This document shows, one piece after another, positions 50,783 through 58,839 of a stretch of DNA of 64,000 nucleotides. The notes under the pieces were generated by a model. That model was not told the origin of the DNA. It searched no databases and saw only the letters and a program-made list of their open reading frames with translations. The stretch lies in contig URAF01000008.1 in NCBI GenBank assembly GCA_900545885.1, positions 1 through 64,000 of the forward strand, given 5' to 3'. Position 1 is the first letter of the stretch, and each line of letters begins with the position of its first letter. Both the position numbers and the translations under genes were made by a program. This DNA comes from an uncultured Eubacteriales bacterium (lineage in GTDB: Bacteria > Bacillota > Clostridia > Christensenellales > CAG-917).

Positions 50783-50811
50783 TTGCCCTGTACGCGCCCT
50801 GATGCTAAAAT
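50783..50811 (+). promoter_or_regulatory. Promoter abutting the HI0933-family start codon
   Basis: TTGCCC at 50783-50788 and TAAAAT at 50806-50811, spacer 17, then six bases to ATG 50818. No ribosome site, so a leaderless mRNA is predicted. Confidence 0.6.
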
Positions 50812-50817
50812 GACTGT

Positions 50818-51999
50818 ATGAAAAGAAACACGTGTGACGTAGCAATAATAGGCGGTGGAGCCGCCGCACTTATGATTGCCGCAAAGTTGTGCGGCAGGCG
50901 TGCGGTATTGTTCGAAAAAAACGGACGGGTAGGCAAAAAACTGCTTGCCACGGGCAACGGCAAATGCAATCTGTCCGCCGTCGACGTCGCACCCGAAAAG
51001 TACAATAACCCCGAATTCGTGCGTGGCTTTCTCGGCAGATACGGAGCAGAGGACGCCGTTTGCGATTTTGCCCGTTTCGGACTTTTTACCAAACAGACGG
51101 AAGGAAGAATATATCCTTATTCAGAGTGCGCCTCGTCCGTTCTGGACGCTCTGCGTGCGGCGGCTGTTGCAAACGGAGCGGAATTCCTTTGCGACAGAGA
51201 AGTCGTGGGGCTTGCACGGGAAAAAGACGGCTTTACGTTGCGCGTCGAAGTGAAAACCGAGGATGGTAAGCAGACTGAAGAATACCGTGCCCGAAACGTT
51301 GTGCTTGCGGGCGGTTCGCGGGCGACTTTCGGAACGGATTCGACCTCTCTTTTCAAGGCGCTGGGACACAAAGCAAAACCGTTTGTGCCTTCGCTTTGTC
51401 CTTTGAAAACGGACAGAGAAAGCGTCAAAGGCCTTTCCGGCATACGTGTCAAATGCGCTCTTACTCTGGCGGGCAGAACGGAGAAAGGGGAAGTGCTGTT
51501 CAAGGATTTCGGTTTGAGCGGAATTGCGACTTTCAATTTGTCCGCTTTTGTCGCAAGAGGATATGCGAAAGTCGGTGACGAAATCGCAATTAACTTTATG
51601 CCCGAATACTCCGAGCACGAAGTCGCCGAAATATTCCGCAAAATGAATGCCGAAAACACCGAGAAACTTCTGAAAGGTTTTTTCCATTCGATGGTTTCGC
51701 AGAGAATAGCCGAAAGGGCAGGTTGCAAAGCAGGAGAAAAACCCGACGTTGAAAGGCTTGCCCGAATTGTAAAGAATTACAAAACAGTGCTCAAAGGGCT
51801 TGTTGACGAGTCTTTCGCGCAGGTAATGTCGGGCGGATTGGATACGGACGAGTTCGACGGCGACTTGCAATCCAGACTTTGCAAGGGCGCGTATGCCGCA
51901 GGAGAGATCCTCGACGTCGACGGTCTTTGCGGCGGATACAATCTGCAATGGGCGTGGACAAGCGCCACCGTGGTAGCGCGAGCATTATCGCAGAAATAG
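50818..51999 (+). CDS. HI0933/BaiN-family FAD-dependent oxidoreductase
   Basis: A 393-residue flavoprotein of the HI0933-like family. The FAD fold is AIIGGGAAALMIAAKL, followed by KKLLATGNGKCNLS, the middle ARNVVLAGGSRATFGTDS and the end ILDVDGLCGGYNLQWAWTSA, all strongly typical. The family includes BaiN, a bile-acid 3-oxo-delta4 reductase, but most members have no known substrate. It is cytoplasmic. The ATG at 50818 has no ribosome site and stands six bases after a -10 box. It ends 261 bases before the MarR gene. Confidence 0.93.
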   Translation: MKRNTCDVAIIGGGAAALMIAAKLCGRRAVLFEKNGRVGKKLLATGNGKCNLSAVDVAPEKYNNPEFVRGFLGRYGAEDAVCDFARFGLFTKQTEGRIYPYSECASSVLDALRAAAVANGAEFLCDREVVGLAREKDGFTLRVEVKTEDGKQTEEYRARNVVLAGGSRATFGTDSTSLFKALGHKAKPFVPSLCPLKTDRESVKGLSGIRVKCALTLAGRTEKGEVLFKDFGLSGIATFNLSAFVARGYAKVGDEIAINFMPEYSEHEVAEIFRKMNAENTEKLLKGFFHSMVSQRIAERAGCKAGEKPDVERLARIVKNYKTVLKGLVDESFAQVMSGGLDTDEFDGDLQSRLCKGAYAAGEILDVDGLCGGYNLQWAWTSATVVARALSQK

Positions 52000-52225
52000 G
52001 ATTTTAACAGCACTTTTGCAAGTATAAAACGTTGATTTTTGCAAAAATATGCGTGTTTGAGCGCGTTGCTGTGTTGCTATGCAGTATAATAAAAGCGAAT
52101 TGAACGAGCCATGCCGACTTGGAAATTGCTCGTTCGACATGACGTTTTGTTGCCTGCAAAATGCGACTTTTCGCGACATAATTCCATTTTAGGTAAGAAA
52201 GTTAACTTTTTTTCGTCAATAAATG

Positions 52226-52254
52226 TTGAAATAATATTGTTTCAATGTTATACT
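52226..52254 (+). promoter_or_regulatory. Promoter with overlapping palindrome for the MarR operon
   Basis: TTGAAA at 52226-52231 and TATACT at 52249-52254, spacer 17, ATG 52261 after six further bases. A palindrome of ten-base arms with one mismatch (52226-52245) covers the -35 and spacer, a likely MarR autoregulatory operator. The preceding gap from 52000 holds no other supportable feature. Confidence 0.7.
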
Positions 52255-52260
52255 ATTTTT

Positions 52261-52692
52261 ATGGACGTTAAAAATGCCGCTTATTTCTTTTCGGCGTATC
52301 GCAAACTGCTGCGCTCGTACACCGACTTCCAACTCAATGCGCTGGAAGGTTATGACCTGTCTCCCAACGAAATCGTGGTTCTCAGCAGTATAGAGACCAC
52401 GCCCACAGCAAGCGAAATTGCCATGCTTGCAGACGTCAGCAAGGCGTTGGTTTCGCGCAGCGTCAAATTGCTCAAAGACAAGAATTATATCACTGCCACC
52501 GTGTCCGAAGAAGACAAGCGCGAACAGGAACTTGCGCTTACGGACGAGGGCAGAAAAGTTGCCGAACTCATCGACGAGGCAAACAGACGTTATTTTGCGA
52601 CGGCGTTTGCCAATTTCGAGACCAACGAAAAGCAGGTGCTCAAACTGTTGCTCGAAATGATGATGCGCAATCTGAATATCGGAGGCTTTTGA
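52261..52692 (+). CDS. MarR-family transcriptional regulator
   Basis: A 143-residue winged-helix regulator. The DNA-binding part is PTASEIAMLADVSKALVSRSVKLLKDKNYI with the wing ATVSEEDKREQELALTDEG, typical of MarR. The N- and C-terminal helices form the dimer. The ATG at 52261 stands six bases after the -10 box with no ribosome site, so the mRNA may be leaderless; an upstream frame extension is non-coding. The stop codon overlaps the ATG of the M28 peptidase (TGATG), so it probably regulates its own operon. Confidence 0.92.
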   Translation: MDVKNAAYFFSAYRKLLRSYTDFQLNALEGYDLSPNEIVVLSSIETTPTASEIAMLADVSKALVSRSVKLLKDKNYITATVSEEDKREQELALTDEGRKVAELIDEANRRYFATAFANFETNEKQVLKLLLEMMMRNLNIGGF

Positions 52693-53909
52693 TGAGTTGG
52701 AAAGATGTTAAGAATTCCGCGCCCGAGAGTGCGGAATTTATTGTAAACGAAGCAAAAAAGATCACTGCGGAAATGCCCGCCCGTCTTGCGGGTTCGGAGA
52801 GTGAAAACGCCGCTCGCGAATATCTGGCGGCACAGCTTGCCGAATGCACGGACGAAGTCGGCAAAGAGGAGTTTTCCTTTGCTCCCGACGCCGCAATGGG
52901 TTGGATTTACATCACGGTGGTTTGCGCGATACTGGCTTTTGTCGCATACTTTTTCGTGTCGTTCGTTTCCGTGGTGCTCATAATTCTCGCGCTCGTTCCT
53001 TTCTTTGTACAAGGTATTTTCTGTTCACGCGCTTTCGACGGCATGTACAAGCCCGCATCGTCTGAGAACCTTACGGCGGTGAAAAAATGCGCGGGCGTCA
53101 TGAAAAGACGTATCATTTTCGTTGCGCACACCGATGCGTCGAATGAGTTTGCTTTTCACGCAAAATTCGGCGGTAAGGCGTTTGCCGCCGCAATGATAAT
53201 TTCCGTTGTTGGCGCGTTTTATCTGCTTGCGGCAGACATTGCACGCTGGGCGTATCTCGGAAGTATGGGCGCAGGTCTTGCGGCGGGCGACTATCTTATC
53301 GTGGGACTTGTCGGTTTGGTCTTTGTGCCGTTCTGGTTTGCGTGTTTCTTCTTCGTCGACAAAAAGAAAGTTGTTGACGGTGCAAACGACAATCTCAGCG
53401 GTTGCCTCGAAGCCGTGGCGCTTTTAAAAGCCATGAAAGACAACGGCGTACAATGCGAGAATACGGAAATCCTCGTTGTTCTGACAAGTGCGGAAGAATG
53501 CGGTTTGCGCGGCGCGAAAGCGTGGTGCGACGCTCACCGTGAAGATTTCAAGGACGTCCCGACATACGTTCTGGTGCTTGACACAATTCGTGACGAAAAA
53601 CATTTCAAGGCGGGCGTACGCGACCTTAACGGGCTTGTGGGACTTGATGCGGGACTTGCCGACGAGTTTATCGCCGCCGCAACCGAAAGCGGCGCAGACT
53701 GTCTGAAAGGCGGCGTGAGCTTCGGAGCAACGGACGCCGCGGCGTTTGCCGAAAGCGGTTTCAGAGCCACAAGCGTAACCGCGCTTGACTCGTCCCTTCC
53801 CGAATATTATCATACCCAGGCGGATACGGCGGACAATATGAATCCCGAACTGCTTGCAAAGTGCTTCAAGGCATTGGCGCAGTTTGTCGAGAATGCCGAC
53901 GGGAAGTAA
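52692..53909 (+). CDS. Membrane-inserted M28-family metallopeptidase (paralogue 2)
   Basis: A 405-residue paralogue of the protein at 9289-10524. The metal ligands are in VAHTDASNEF, GANDNLSG, TSAEECGLRGA, LDTIRDE and YYHTQADTADN. Two pairs of hydrophobic segments lie before the first His and between it and the GANDN motif. The order LAGSESENAAREYLAAQL at the start is as in exported M28 aminopeptidases, but no signal peptide precedes it. The gene is coupled to MarR, with GGAGG within the end of that gene. The substrate is unknown. Confidence 0.88.
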   Translation: MSWKDVKNSAPESAEFIVNEAKKITAEMPARLAGSESENAAREYLAAQLAECTDEVGKEEFSFAPDAAMGWIYITVVCAILAFVAYFFVSFVSVVLIILALVPFFVQGIFCSRAFDGMYKPASSENLTAVKKCAGVMKRRIIFVAHTDASNEFAFHAKFGGKAFAAAMIISVVGAFYLLAADIARWAYLGSMGAGLAAGDYLIVGLVGLVFVPFWFACFFFVDKKKVVDGANDNLSGCLEAVALLKAMKDNGVQCENTEILVVLTSAEECGLRGAKAWCDAHREDFKDVPTYVLVLDTIRDEKHFKAGVRDLNGLVGLDAGLADEFIAAATESGADCLKGGVSFGATDAAAFAESGFRATSVTALDSSLPEYYHTQADTADNMNPELLAKCFKALAQFVENADGK

Positions 53910-53945
53910 ACCAACAAATCCGATTAAATGAAGTCAAACAAAAAT

Positions 53946-53975
53946 AAAAGCGAACCGAAGTTCGCTTTTTTCGTT
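53946..53975. terminator. Terminator after the MarR-peptidase operon
   Basis: Ten-base-pair stem (53946-53955 with 53960-53969), T-rich after; A-tracts on the other side allow use from the minus strand. Confidence 0.85.
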
Positions 53976-54074
53976 TTTTACGATATTTTGCCCGCTGTAT
54001 TGCGGTTGCTTTGTTTGCAGGGGAGTGCGCGGACGGTCGATATGACCGTGCGTTATTGTTGTGCTTTTCGGAAA

Positions 54075-54992
54075 TCAGACCGTGCGCAGGTCGTCGCCCG
54101 TAAAGGTGTGCGAGAGAGATGTGCGTTTGTCGAAGATGCGGGAGTATATCCTTTCGTTGTAGTGTGAAATGAAGTCGTCGCTCGTGAAGTTGGAAGTGAT
54201 TACGGTTGTATGTTTCTTTGCTGCGCGTTCTTCCAAAGTCAGCAACAGATATTCGCAGGTGACGTTTTTCAGACGTGGTTCAGTGCCGAGGTCGTCGAGT
54301 ACAAGCAAATCGGCGTTCATGACGTCGTGGATTATGCTTTCACGTTCCGTGTAGGGCGATGTATGGCAGGCAAGCAGCAAGTTGTTGAAGTTCATTGCCG
54401 TAAGGAACAGCGCGCTGTAACCGCGTTTTACGGCGGAGCGTACCATAGCTTCGGCAAGCATGGTTTTGCCCGTTCCCGTCTTGCCCATGAACACGAGCGT
54501 GCGCAGTTTTACGTTTGGATAGAGGTTGACGTAACGCGACATCAGTGAATAGATTTTGGAAAGGCTTTCCGACTGCGCGGCGTCTTTGATTGCGGACGCG
54601 TCGAAATCTTCGAGAGAAAATCCTTCGGGGTCGATGCCGCATTCCCTGCCCAAGGCTTTCACGAAGTCGTCGCGAATGCATTTGCAGGGTTCGCCGTTCA
54701 CTATGCCTTTGCCGCCGCATTCGGGGCATACGGGTGCGGCTTGGAAATCCTGTTCGGAGTATCCGTGTGCGGCAAGAGCGGATTTGTATTCTTCGTGCAG
54801 ACGTTCGACCTCGGGTGCGTACTTTTTGCGGTGCAGGAAGGAATTGTAAAGCGCGTCGGTGTAGGCTTTTTGAGCTGAAGAAATGTCCGCGATGCGGAAC
54901 GCCGCATTCTTGCGGAATTCGGCTTCGCGTTCTTCTCTCCCGCGGGCAACGCGCATTTCGTTCAGTACCTGTTGCAAAATTCTTTCTCTCAT
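54075..54992 (-). CDS. DnaI/DnaC-like helicase loader ATPase
   Basis: A 305-residue AAA+ loader. The N-terminal 90 residues are helical; then a zinc finger with CPECGGKG and CKC, as in DnaI. The ATPase has Walker A FMGKTGTGKTMLAEAM, Walker B LLVLDDLGTEP and the sensor TSNFTSDDF. It loads the replicative helicase at origins or stalled forks. It overlaps the DnaD gene by four bases (ATGA), so the two primosome proteins are co-translated. The short end after HTFTGDDLRTV is normal. Confidence 0.93.
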   Translation of the reverse strand: MRERILQQVLNEMRVARGREEREAEFRKNAAFRIADISSAQKAYTDALYNSFLHRKKYAPEVERLHEEYKSALAAHGYSEQDFQAAPVCPECGGKGIVNGEPCKCIRDDFVKALGRECGIDPEGFSLEDFDASAIKDAAQSESLSKIYSLMSRYVNLYPNVKLRTLVFMGKTGTGKTMLAEAMVRSAVKRGYSALFLTAMNFNNLLLACHTSPYTERESIIHDVMNADLLVLDDLGTEPRLKNVTCEYLLLTLEERAAKKHTTVITSNFTSDDFISHYNERIYSRIFDKRTSLSHTFTGDDLRTV

Positions 54993-56434
54993 AGGTCTGC
55001 GTCCGTAATGTTGTCTATGTTGGTGATTACCGATTGAAGTTGCTCGTGCGTGTAGGTGCGCTCCTCGAAGTTCTTGGAAGTGTTTACGGAAGAGGATACG
55101 GTTGCTCCGTGTTTGCGCGCCGCGTCAAGCGTGCGCACGTTTTTGGACTTCCATTCGGAGAGCAGTCTGTTGATTGCAGATGTGGGATAAGGTTTGCCGG
55201 CGCAGAGTTCCGCGGCGTACAAAATGACTTCGTCGTCAAATCCCCACGTCGCCGTCCACGTGCGGTAGTAGTCGCGGTCGGAAGGCGTGACGCTGCGTGT
55301 GCGTCCGCAGGCTTCTATCACCGCTTTTATCCTTTCGTCCTGTTCGACCTGTATCGCGATGAAATCGTCAATGGCTTCGACGGTTAGCAGTCCTTGCGCG
55401 AAAAACTTGTTTATCACGCCGTTCATGCCCTCTAAAGTGCGGATTCCGCTCAAAAAGCAGTAGTGCGCAACGGTAACCAACGCTTCGTCGGAGAAGCCTT
55501 TGTTTGTCCACGGTATGGTGTAGACTTCGATGATATGGTCAAGCGATTCGTAGAATACGCCGATGTTTTTGTTGATTTTTACGGTCAGCTCCTGTATGTG
55601 TTCGCGGTAGCGGTTGTAGTCCGCCATATCCTCTGCCGTGAACACGGACATTCTGTAAAATTCGTCGAGTTTCTGGTCGAGTTTCTTGAAACTCTTGCCG
55701 CCTTTCAACGCTTTCGCGGCGGCGATTATGGCGGGCAGTTCGAAACCCCAACTGCGCGTCCATTTCAACAGCATTTGTTTTTCTTCGAGTTCGGCTCCCG
55801 TTTTTCTGCCGAGCGCGTTGAGCACGGCACGCATATCGTCGGTCTGCGCTTCGTATTCGTTGAGCTTGTTCTCGACGTCGGCAACCGTTCTCACTCCGTC
55901 CTGTACCCAGTTGCGCGCAACGGTGAGTATGTAGGGATAGCGTACGGATTGACCTTTGAGGTCGATGCAGTACTGAACTATCATCAGCATTGCTTCGCGG
56001 TCGAGTTTGCACCCGTCGAGGAAAGAGTAGTACTCGTTGTACTCGTTGGGAGTCAGCATTCGTTCGGGGAAAAGCGATTGCAGATGTTCGTTGAAATCGT
56101 GCCACTTTTCCGACTTGTATTTCTTGGGCGGCTGGCTTGCGCCTTTCAGCGAAAGATAGGTGACTTCGAGGGGAGACGTTCCCGTCACTCTGCACAGTCC
56201 CGCGTCTTCAAATTCGCGGTAAATGCGGACGAGTTCGGACTCGGTCACGCCCAGTACGTCGCACAGCGATTCCAAAGAATTGCTGTTTTGCGGAAGAGTG
56301 CACATATAAAGCCCGTACAGATAGACTTTGATTTGCTTTTCGTCGCAATAGGGCAGATGCTCGTTGATGAACAGATTGTCAACGAGGGTGAAACTCTCCA
56401 TTAAAAAGTCGCTGGAAAATCTTGCGAAACTCAT
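54989..56434 (-). CDS. DnaD-like replication initiation protein with four C-terminal repeats
   Basis: A 481-residue DnaD/DnaB-type primosome protein. The N-terminal winged helix (residues 1-95) is followed by four units of about 75 residues that look alike: 116-195, 201-275, 288-360 and 369-440. Each has aromatic signals such as WGF or NKGF and a helix with LxxAxxYC-like residues, the DnaD C-terminal fold. B. subtilis DnaD has one such unit in 232 residues. GGGGAGC precedes the ATG, and the loader gene overlaps by four bases. Confidence 0.85.
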   Translation of the reverse strand: MSFARFSSDFLMESFTLVDNLFINEHLPYCDEKQIKVYLYGLYMCTLPQNSNSLESLCDVLGVTESELVRIYREFEDAGLCRVTGTSPLEVTYLSLKGASQPPKKYKSEKWHDFNEHLQSLFPERMLTPNEYNEYYSFLDGCKLDREAMLMIVQYCIDLKGQSVRYPYILTVARNWVQDGVRTVADVENKLNEYEAQTDDMRAVLNALGRKTGAELEEKQMLLKWTRSWGFELPAIIAAAKALKGGKSFKKLDQKLDEFYRMSVFTAEDMADYNRYREHIQELTVKINKNIGVFYESLDHIIEVYTIPWTNKGFSDEALVTVAHYCFLSGIRTLEGMNGVINKFFAQGLLTVEAIDDFIAIQVEQDERIKAVIEACGRTRSVTPSDRDYYRTWTATWGFDDEVILYAAELCAGKPYPTSAINRLLSEWKSKNVRTLDAARKHGATVSSSVNTSKNFEERTYTHEQLQSVITNIDNITDADL

Positions 56435-56747
56435 TTTTGCTCCCCTAATTTTCCCGAAATTTTGGGTTTTGCGTCGGTGATAAATAACATATCACAATTT
56501 CCGCCCGAAATAAAGAGATAATTTCCACTAAAATATTTTTTCTACATATAGTGGCGGAAAGATTTTTAAGGCGGTCGGGACGCAGAAAAGGAACGTCGAT
56601 ACAGCGGGTCAGCGCTTTCCGTTTAATGCGGACGGCATATTGCCACATAGCGGGCGCAGATTGGTAAGTTTTGCGGCGTTTTAGCCTGACATTGCAAGGC
56701 AACACAATGGTTGCAAAGCAGTACCGATGCAAGTCAAAATTTTACTG
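56435..56747. other. Intergenic region of 313 bases
   Basis: Holds a possible minus-strand promoter for the DnaD gene (a TATGTT with TGA before it, 17 bases after TTTATT) and a small hairpin with arms near 56527 and 56553. No gene is supported. Confidence 0.4.
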
Positions 56748-57290
56748 TCAGTCGTCCGTTTCTTCGTCAGTTTCGCGTCGTTCGCGGACATACGGAATAT
56801 CGCGTCTTCCCGTGTAGAACATAAGTCCCGCGCGGCGCAAGGCTTTTTCCAAAAGTATTGTGAGCGGAAAACCTATCACCCAGACGACTATGGCTTCCGA
56901 TGCGAATATCAGCCCGAAGTTGAGAAAATATGCGGCGTCCGAGCCGTCGACAATCCAAATCAGCGGAACCAGAATGGCGTTGAGTATGACGGGCGGTATT
57001 GCGGCGACGAGTTTGTGTCTGCGCAGAACGTAAGTAAGAACGCCTGCAATCAGGGTTGCCGCCGTTCCGAATATCACGTCGTATACCGTAGAGTAGAAAA
57101 AGTTGGAAAGGAAACAACCTACCGTTATGCCGATAATCGATTCGGGCATGAAAAGCGGCAGCAATACAAGCGCTTCCGAAAGTCGGAACTGGACGGCGCC
57201 GAAAGAGATGGGTTGCAGGGCGGTGGCAAGTGCAAAGTAAATTGCCGCGATAAGCGCGGAACGCGCAACGAAAAATACGCTCTTTTTCAA
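56748..57290 (-). CDS. queT: QueT-family queuosine-precursor transporter (ECF S component)
   Basis: A 180-residue membrane protein of the QueT family. ARSALIAAIYFALATAL and the diagnostic QFRLSEALVLLP near the N-terminus identify the S component that imports a queuosine precursor with the shared ECF module. About five or six helices are present. I place the start at TTG 57290 because GAGGTAATATT precedes it and MKKSVFFVARSA is the family start; an ATG at 57335 would add fifteen polar residues with no ribosome site. No preQ1 riboswitch is seen upstream. Confidence 0.9.
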   Translation of the reverse strand: MKKSVFFVARSALIAAIYFALATALQPISFGAVQFRLSEALVLLPLFMPESIIGITVGCFLSNFFYSTVYDVIFGTAATLIAGVLTYVLRRHKLVAAIPPVILNAILVPLIWIVDGSDAAYFLNFGLIFASEAIVVWVIGFPLTILLEKALRRAGLMFYTGRRDIPYVRERRETDEETDD

Positions 57291-57414
57291 AATATTACCT
57301 CGGTTTTTTTTATTGATGGGTGTTGCCGTGACCATCGCGATTATGTTATCATACTATAAATGCGAAAGCAACGGTTTGAAACTGAATACTCAAAGTTGTC
57401 TACAAGGAGCTTTT

Positions 57415-57882
57415 ATGGTCGAATTCAAGGATATGGATTTTATGAACTCTGCGTTCAATACGGGCGCGTTCGTGACCGCAGGCGACAACGTAATGGTCGC
57501 AAGTTGGGGTTTTGTCGGAGTTATGTGGGGCAAAAAGGTTTTTGTTGCGCCCATTCGCGACAGCCGTTACACCAAAGAGATGCTTGACAAAACGGGTGAG
57601 TTCACCGTAAGTGTGCCCGCCGCGGGTACTATGAAACAGGAAATCGCTTTCTGCGGAAGCAAGAGCGGCCGCGACTACGACAAATGGAAGGAAACGGGAC
57701 TCGTCAAACAACCCGCAAAACAGGTCGGCACCTGCGTTGTGGCAGGGTGTGCACGCTATTTCGAGTGCAAGGTTCTGGGCGTTCTTCCCATGGGCGATAT
57801 GGATATTTCCGCCGTGGAAAAATGGTATCCCACGGGTGACAAACACAATTTCTATTTCGGCGAAATAGTCGCGGAGTACTGA
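57415..57882 (+). CDS. Flavin reductase-like FMN-binding protein
   Basis: A 155-residue protein of the flavin reductase/FMN-binding split-barrel fold. NVMVASWGFVGVMWGKKVFVAPIRDSRYTKEML and the SGRDYDKWKETGL segment are characteristic. Such proteins hold FMN and can reduce flavins or metals. AAGGAG precedes ATG 57415. Its stop shares a base with the next ATG. It might act together with that small protein, but the pair has no known function. Confidence 0.88.
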   Translation: MVEFKDMDFMNSAFNTGAFVTAGDNVMVASWGFVGVMWGKKVFVAPIRDSRYTKEMLDKTGEFTVSVPAAGTMKQEIAFCGSKSGRDYDKWKETGLVKQPAKQVGTCVVAGCARYFECKVLGVLPMGDMDISAVEKWYPTGDKHNFYFGEIVAEY

Positions 57883-58163
57883 TGAAAATCTGGGCGAAGG
57901 TGATGAACGCGGACAGAATACTCCGCGACGTCGTGTACGAGGGTGACCACAAGTTCACGTCCTCGGGGTTTCGCGACGCGGTGCAGAACGTCTCATATCT
58001 GCTTGACGTATCCACGCCCGTGCTTTTGCCTGCCCATTACCGACATTTCGAAAACTTCAAACGCGTCAAGTTTCTGCCTTCCGACTTTATCGAGGACGTG
58101 GGATTTACCTCTTATGTACTTGAACTCGTAAGCGACGACAAAGCAAAGAAATTGCAAAAGTAG
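57882..58163 (+). CDS. Conserved-looking protein of 93 residues, unknown
   Basis: A small soluble protein beginning MKIWAKVMNADRILRDVVYEG, with FTSSGFRDAVQNVSYLLDVSTPVLLPAH and a C-terminal FLPSDFIEDVGFTSYVLELV. I do not recognise a named family, although the sequence has the look of small Clostridial proteins without a name. It is coupled to the flavin reductase gene by TGATG, so the two are expressed together. No membrane segment or metal motif is obvious. Confidence 0.75.
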   Translation: MKIWAKVMNADRILRDVVYEGDHKFTSSGFRDAVQNVSYLLDVSTPVLLPAHYRHFENFKRVKFLPSDFIEDVGFTSYVLELVSDDKAKKLQK

Positions 58164-58308
58164 CGTATAACATGTCTGTCTGTATTTCCCGTCAGATTGT
58201 GTGATTTGACGGTTGCCGTAAAAGCAAAAAGACGGGCAAGATTTGATTTGCAAGCCGAATAATAAACCTTCCGTTGCGAAAACTATCCGCTGAACGGGAG
58301 GTTTTTTT
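58164..58308 (+). promoter_or_regulatory. Structured leader of spoVT with the ribosome site in a hairpin
   Basis: Three stems can be drawn. cccgtc and gacggg enclose an acgg/ccgt hairpin, and gcaa/ttgc follows. The last and strongest pairs 58264-58275 with 58293-58304 (12 pairs, one G-U). Its 3' arm contains the GGGAGG ribosome site and is followed by T residues and the ATG. It looks like a terminator or a switch that controls spoVT translation. Confidence 0.55.
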
Positions 58309-58839
58309 ATGAGCGGTTTCGGCATCGTCCGCAGAATGGACGAACTCGGAAGAATTGTCATTCCCAAGGAATTCAGAAAAACGTTGCGGCTTTCGGAAGG
58401 CGACGAAATGGAAATCTTTTCGGACGGCGAACAGCTGTTTGTCCGTCGCCATTCGGGGTTCAACGGATTCAGGCGTTTTGCCAGAACGGCGGTCAAAGAA
58501 CTGAACCGTATGACGCATTGTGACGTTTTTATAATAGCTGCCGAAGAAGTCGTCGCGGCGGCGGGAGTAAACGTCAAAATCGCGGAAGGACAGCGCGCGT
58601 CCGAACGTGCCGCGGAACTGTCTTTGTTGAGAGCGGAAAACGTTTCCGAGATTTCGGAAAAAAGTATTTTCGATGTGTGCGAAGGCGTGAGTTTCGGCAG
58701 CGGTAGTGTGATTTCCGTGCCCGTTTTTGCTCAAGGCGACGTGAGCGGAGCGTTGTTTTGTGCGGGTGAAAACGTTGCGGAGTTCAAGGATTATCTGAAC
58801 TTTGCCGCACAGATGCTCGGAGCGGTGCTGGAACAATGA
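58309..58839 (+). CDS. spoVT: SpoVT-like AbrB/GAF transcription regulator
   Basis: A 176-residue regulator. The N-terminal AbrB-type swapped-hairpin domain is MSGFGIVRRMDELGRIVIPKEFRKTLRLSEGDEMEIF, as in SpoVT. The C-terminal 120 residues resemble the SpoVT GAF domain. In B. subtilis, SpoVT is made in the forespore and tunes sigma-G-dependent genes. The next genes (YabM-like, MazG) are the same as in B. subtilis, which supports the name. The stop overlaps the next ATG by four bases. Confidence 0.93.
   Translation: MSGFGIVRRMDELGRIVIPKEFRKTLRLSEGDEMEIFSDGEQLFVRRHSGFNGFRRFARTAVKELNRMTHCDVFIIAAEEVVAAAGVNVKIAEGQRASERAAELSLLRAENVSEISEKSIFDVCEGVSFGSGSVISVPVFAQGDVSGALFCAGENVAEFKDYLNFAAQMLGAVLEQ

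Noticed and set aside
57291..57414. preQ1 riboswitch before queT
   Set aside because: No preQ1-I or -II signature is seen on the minus strand.
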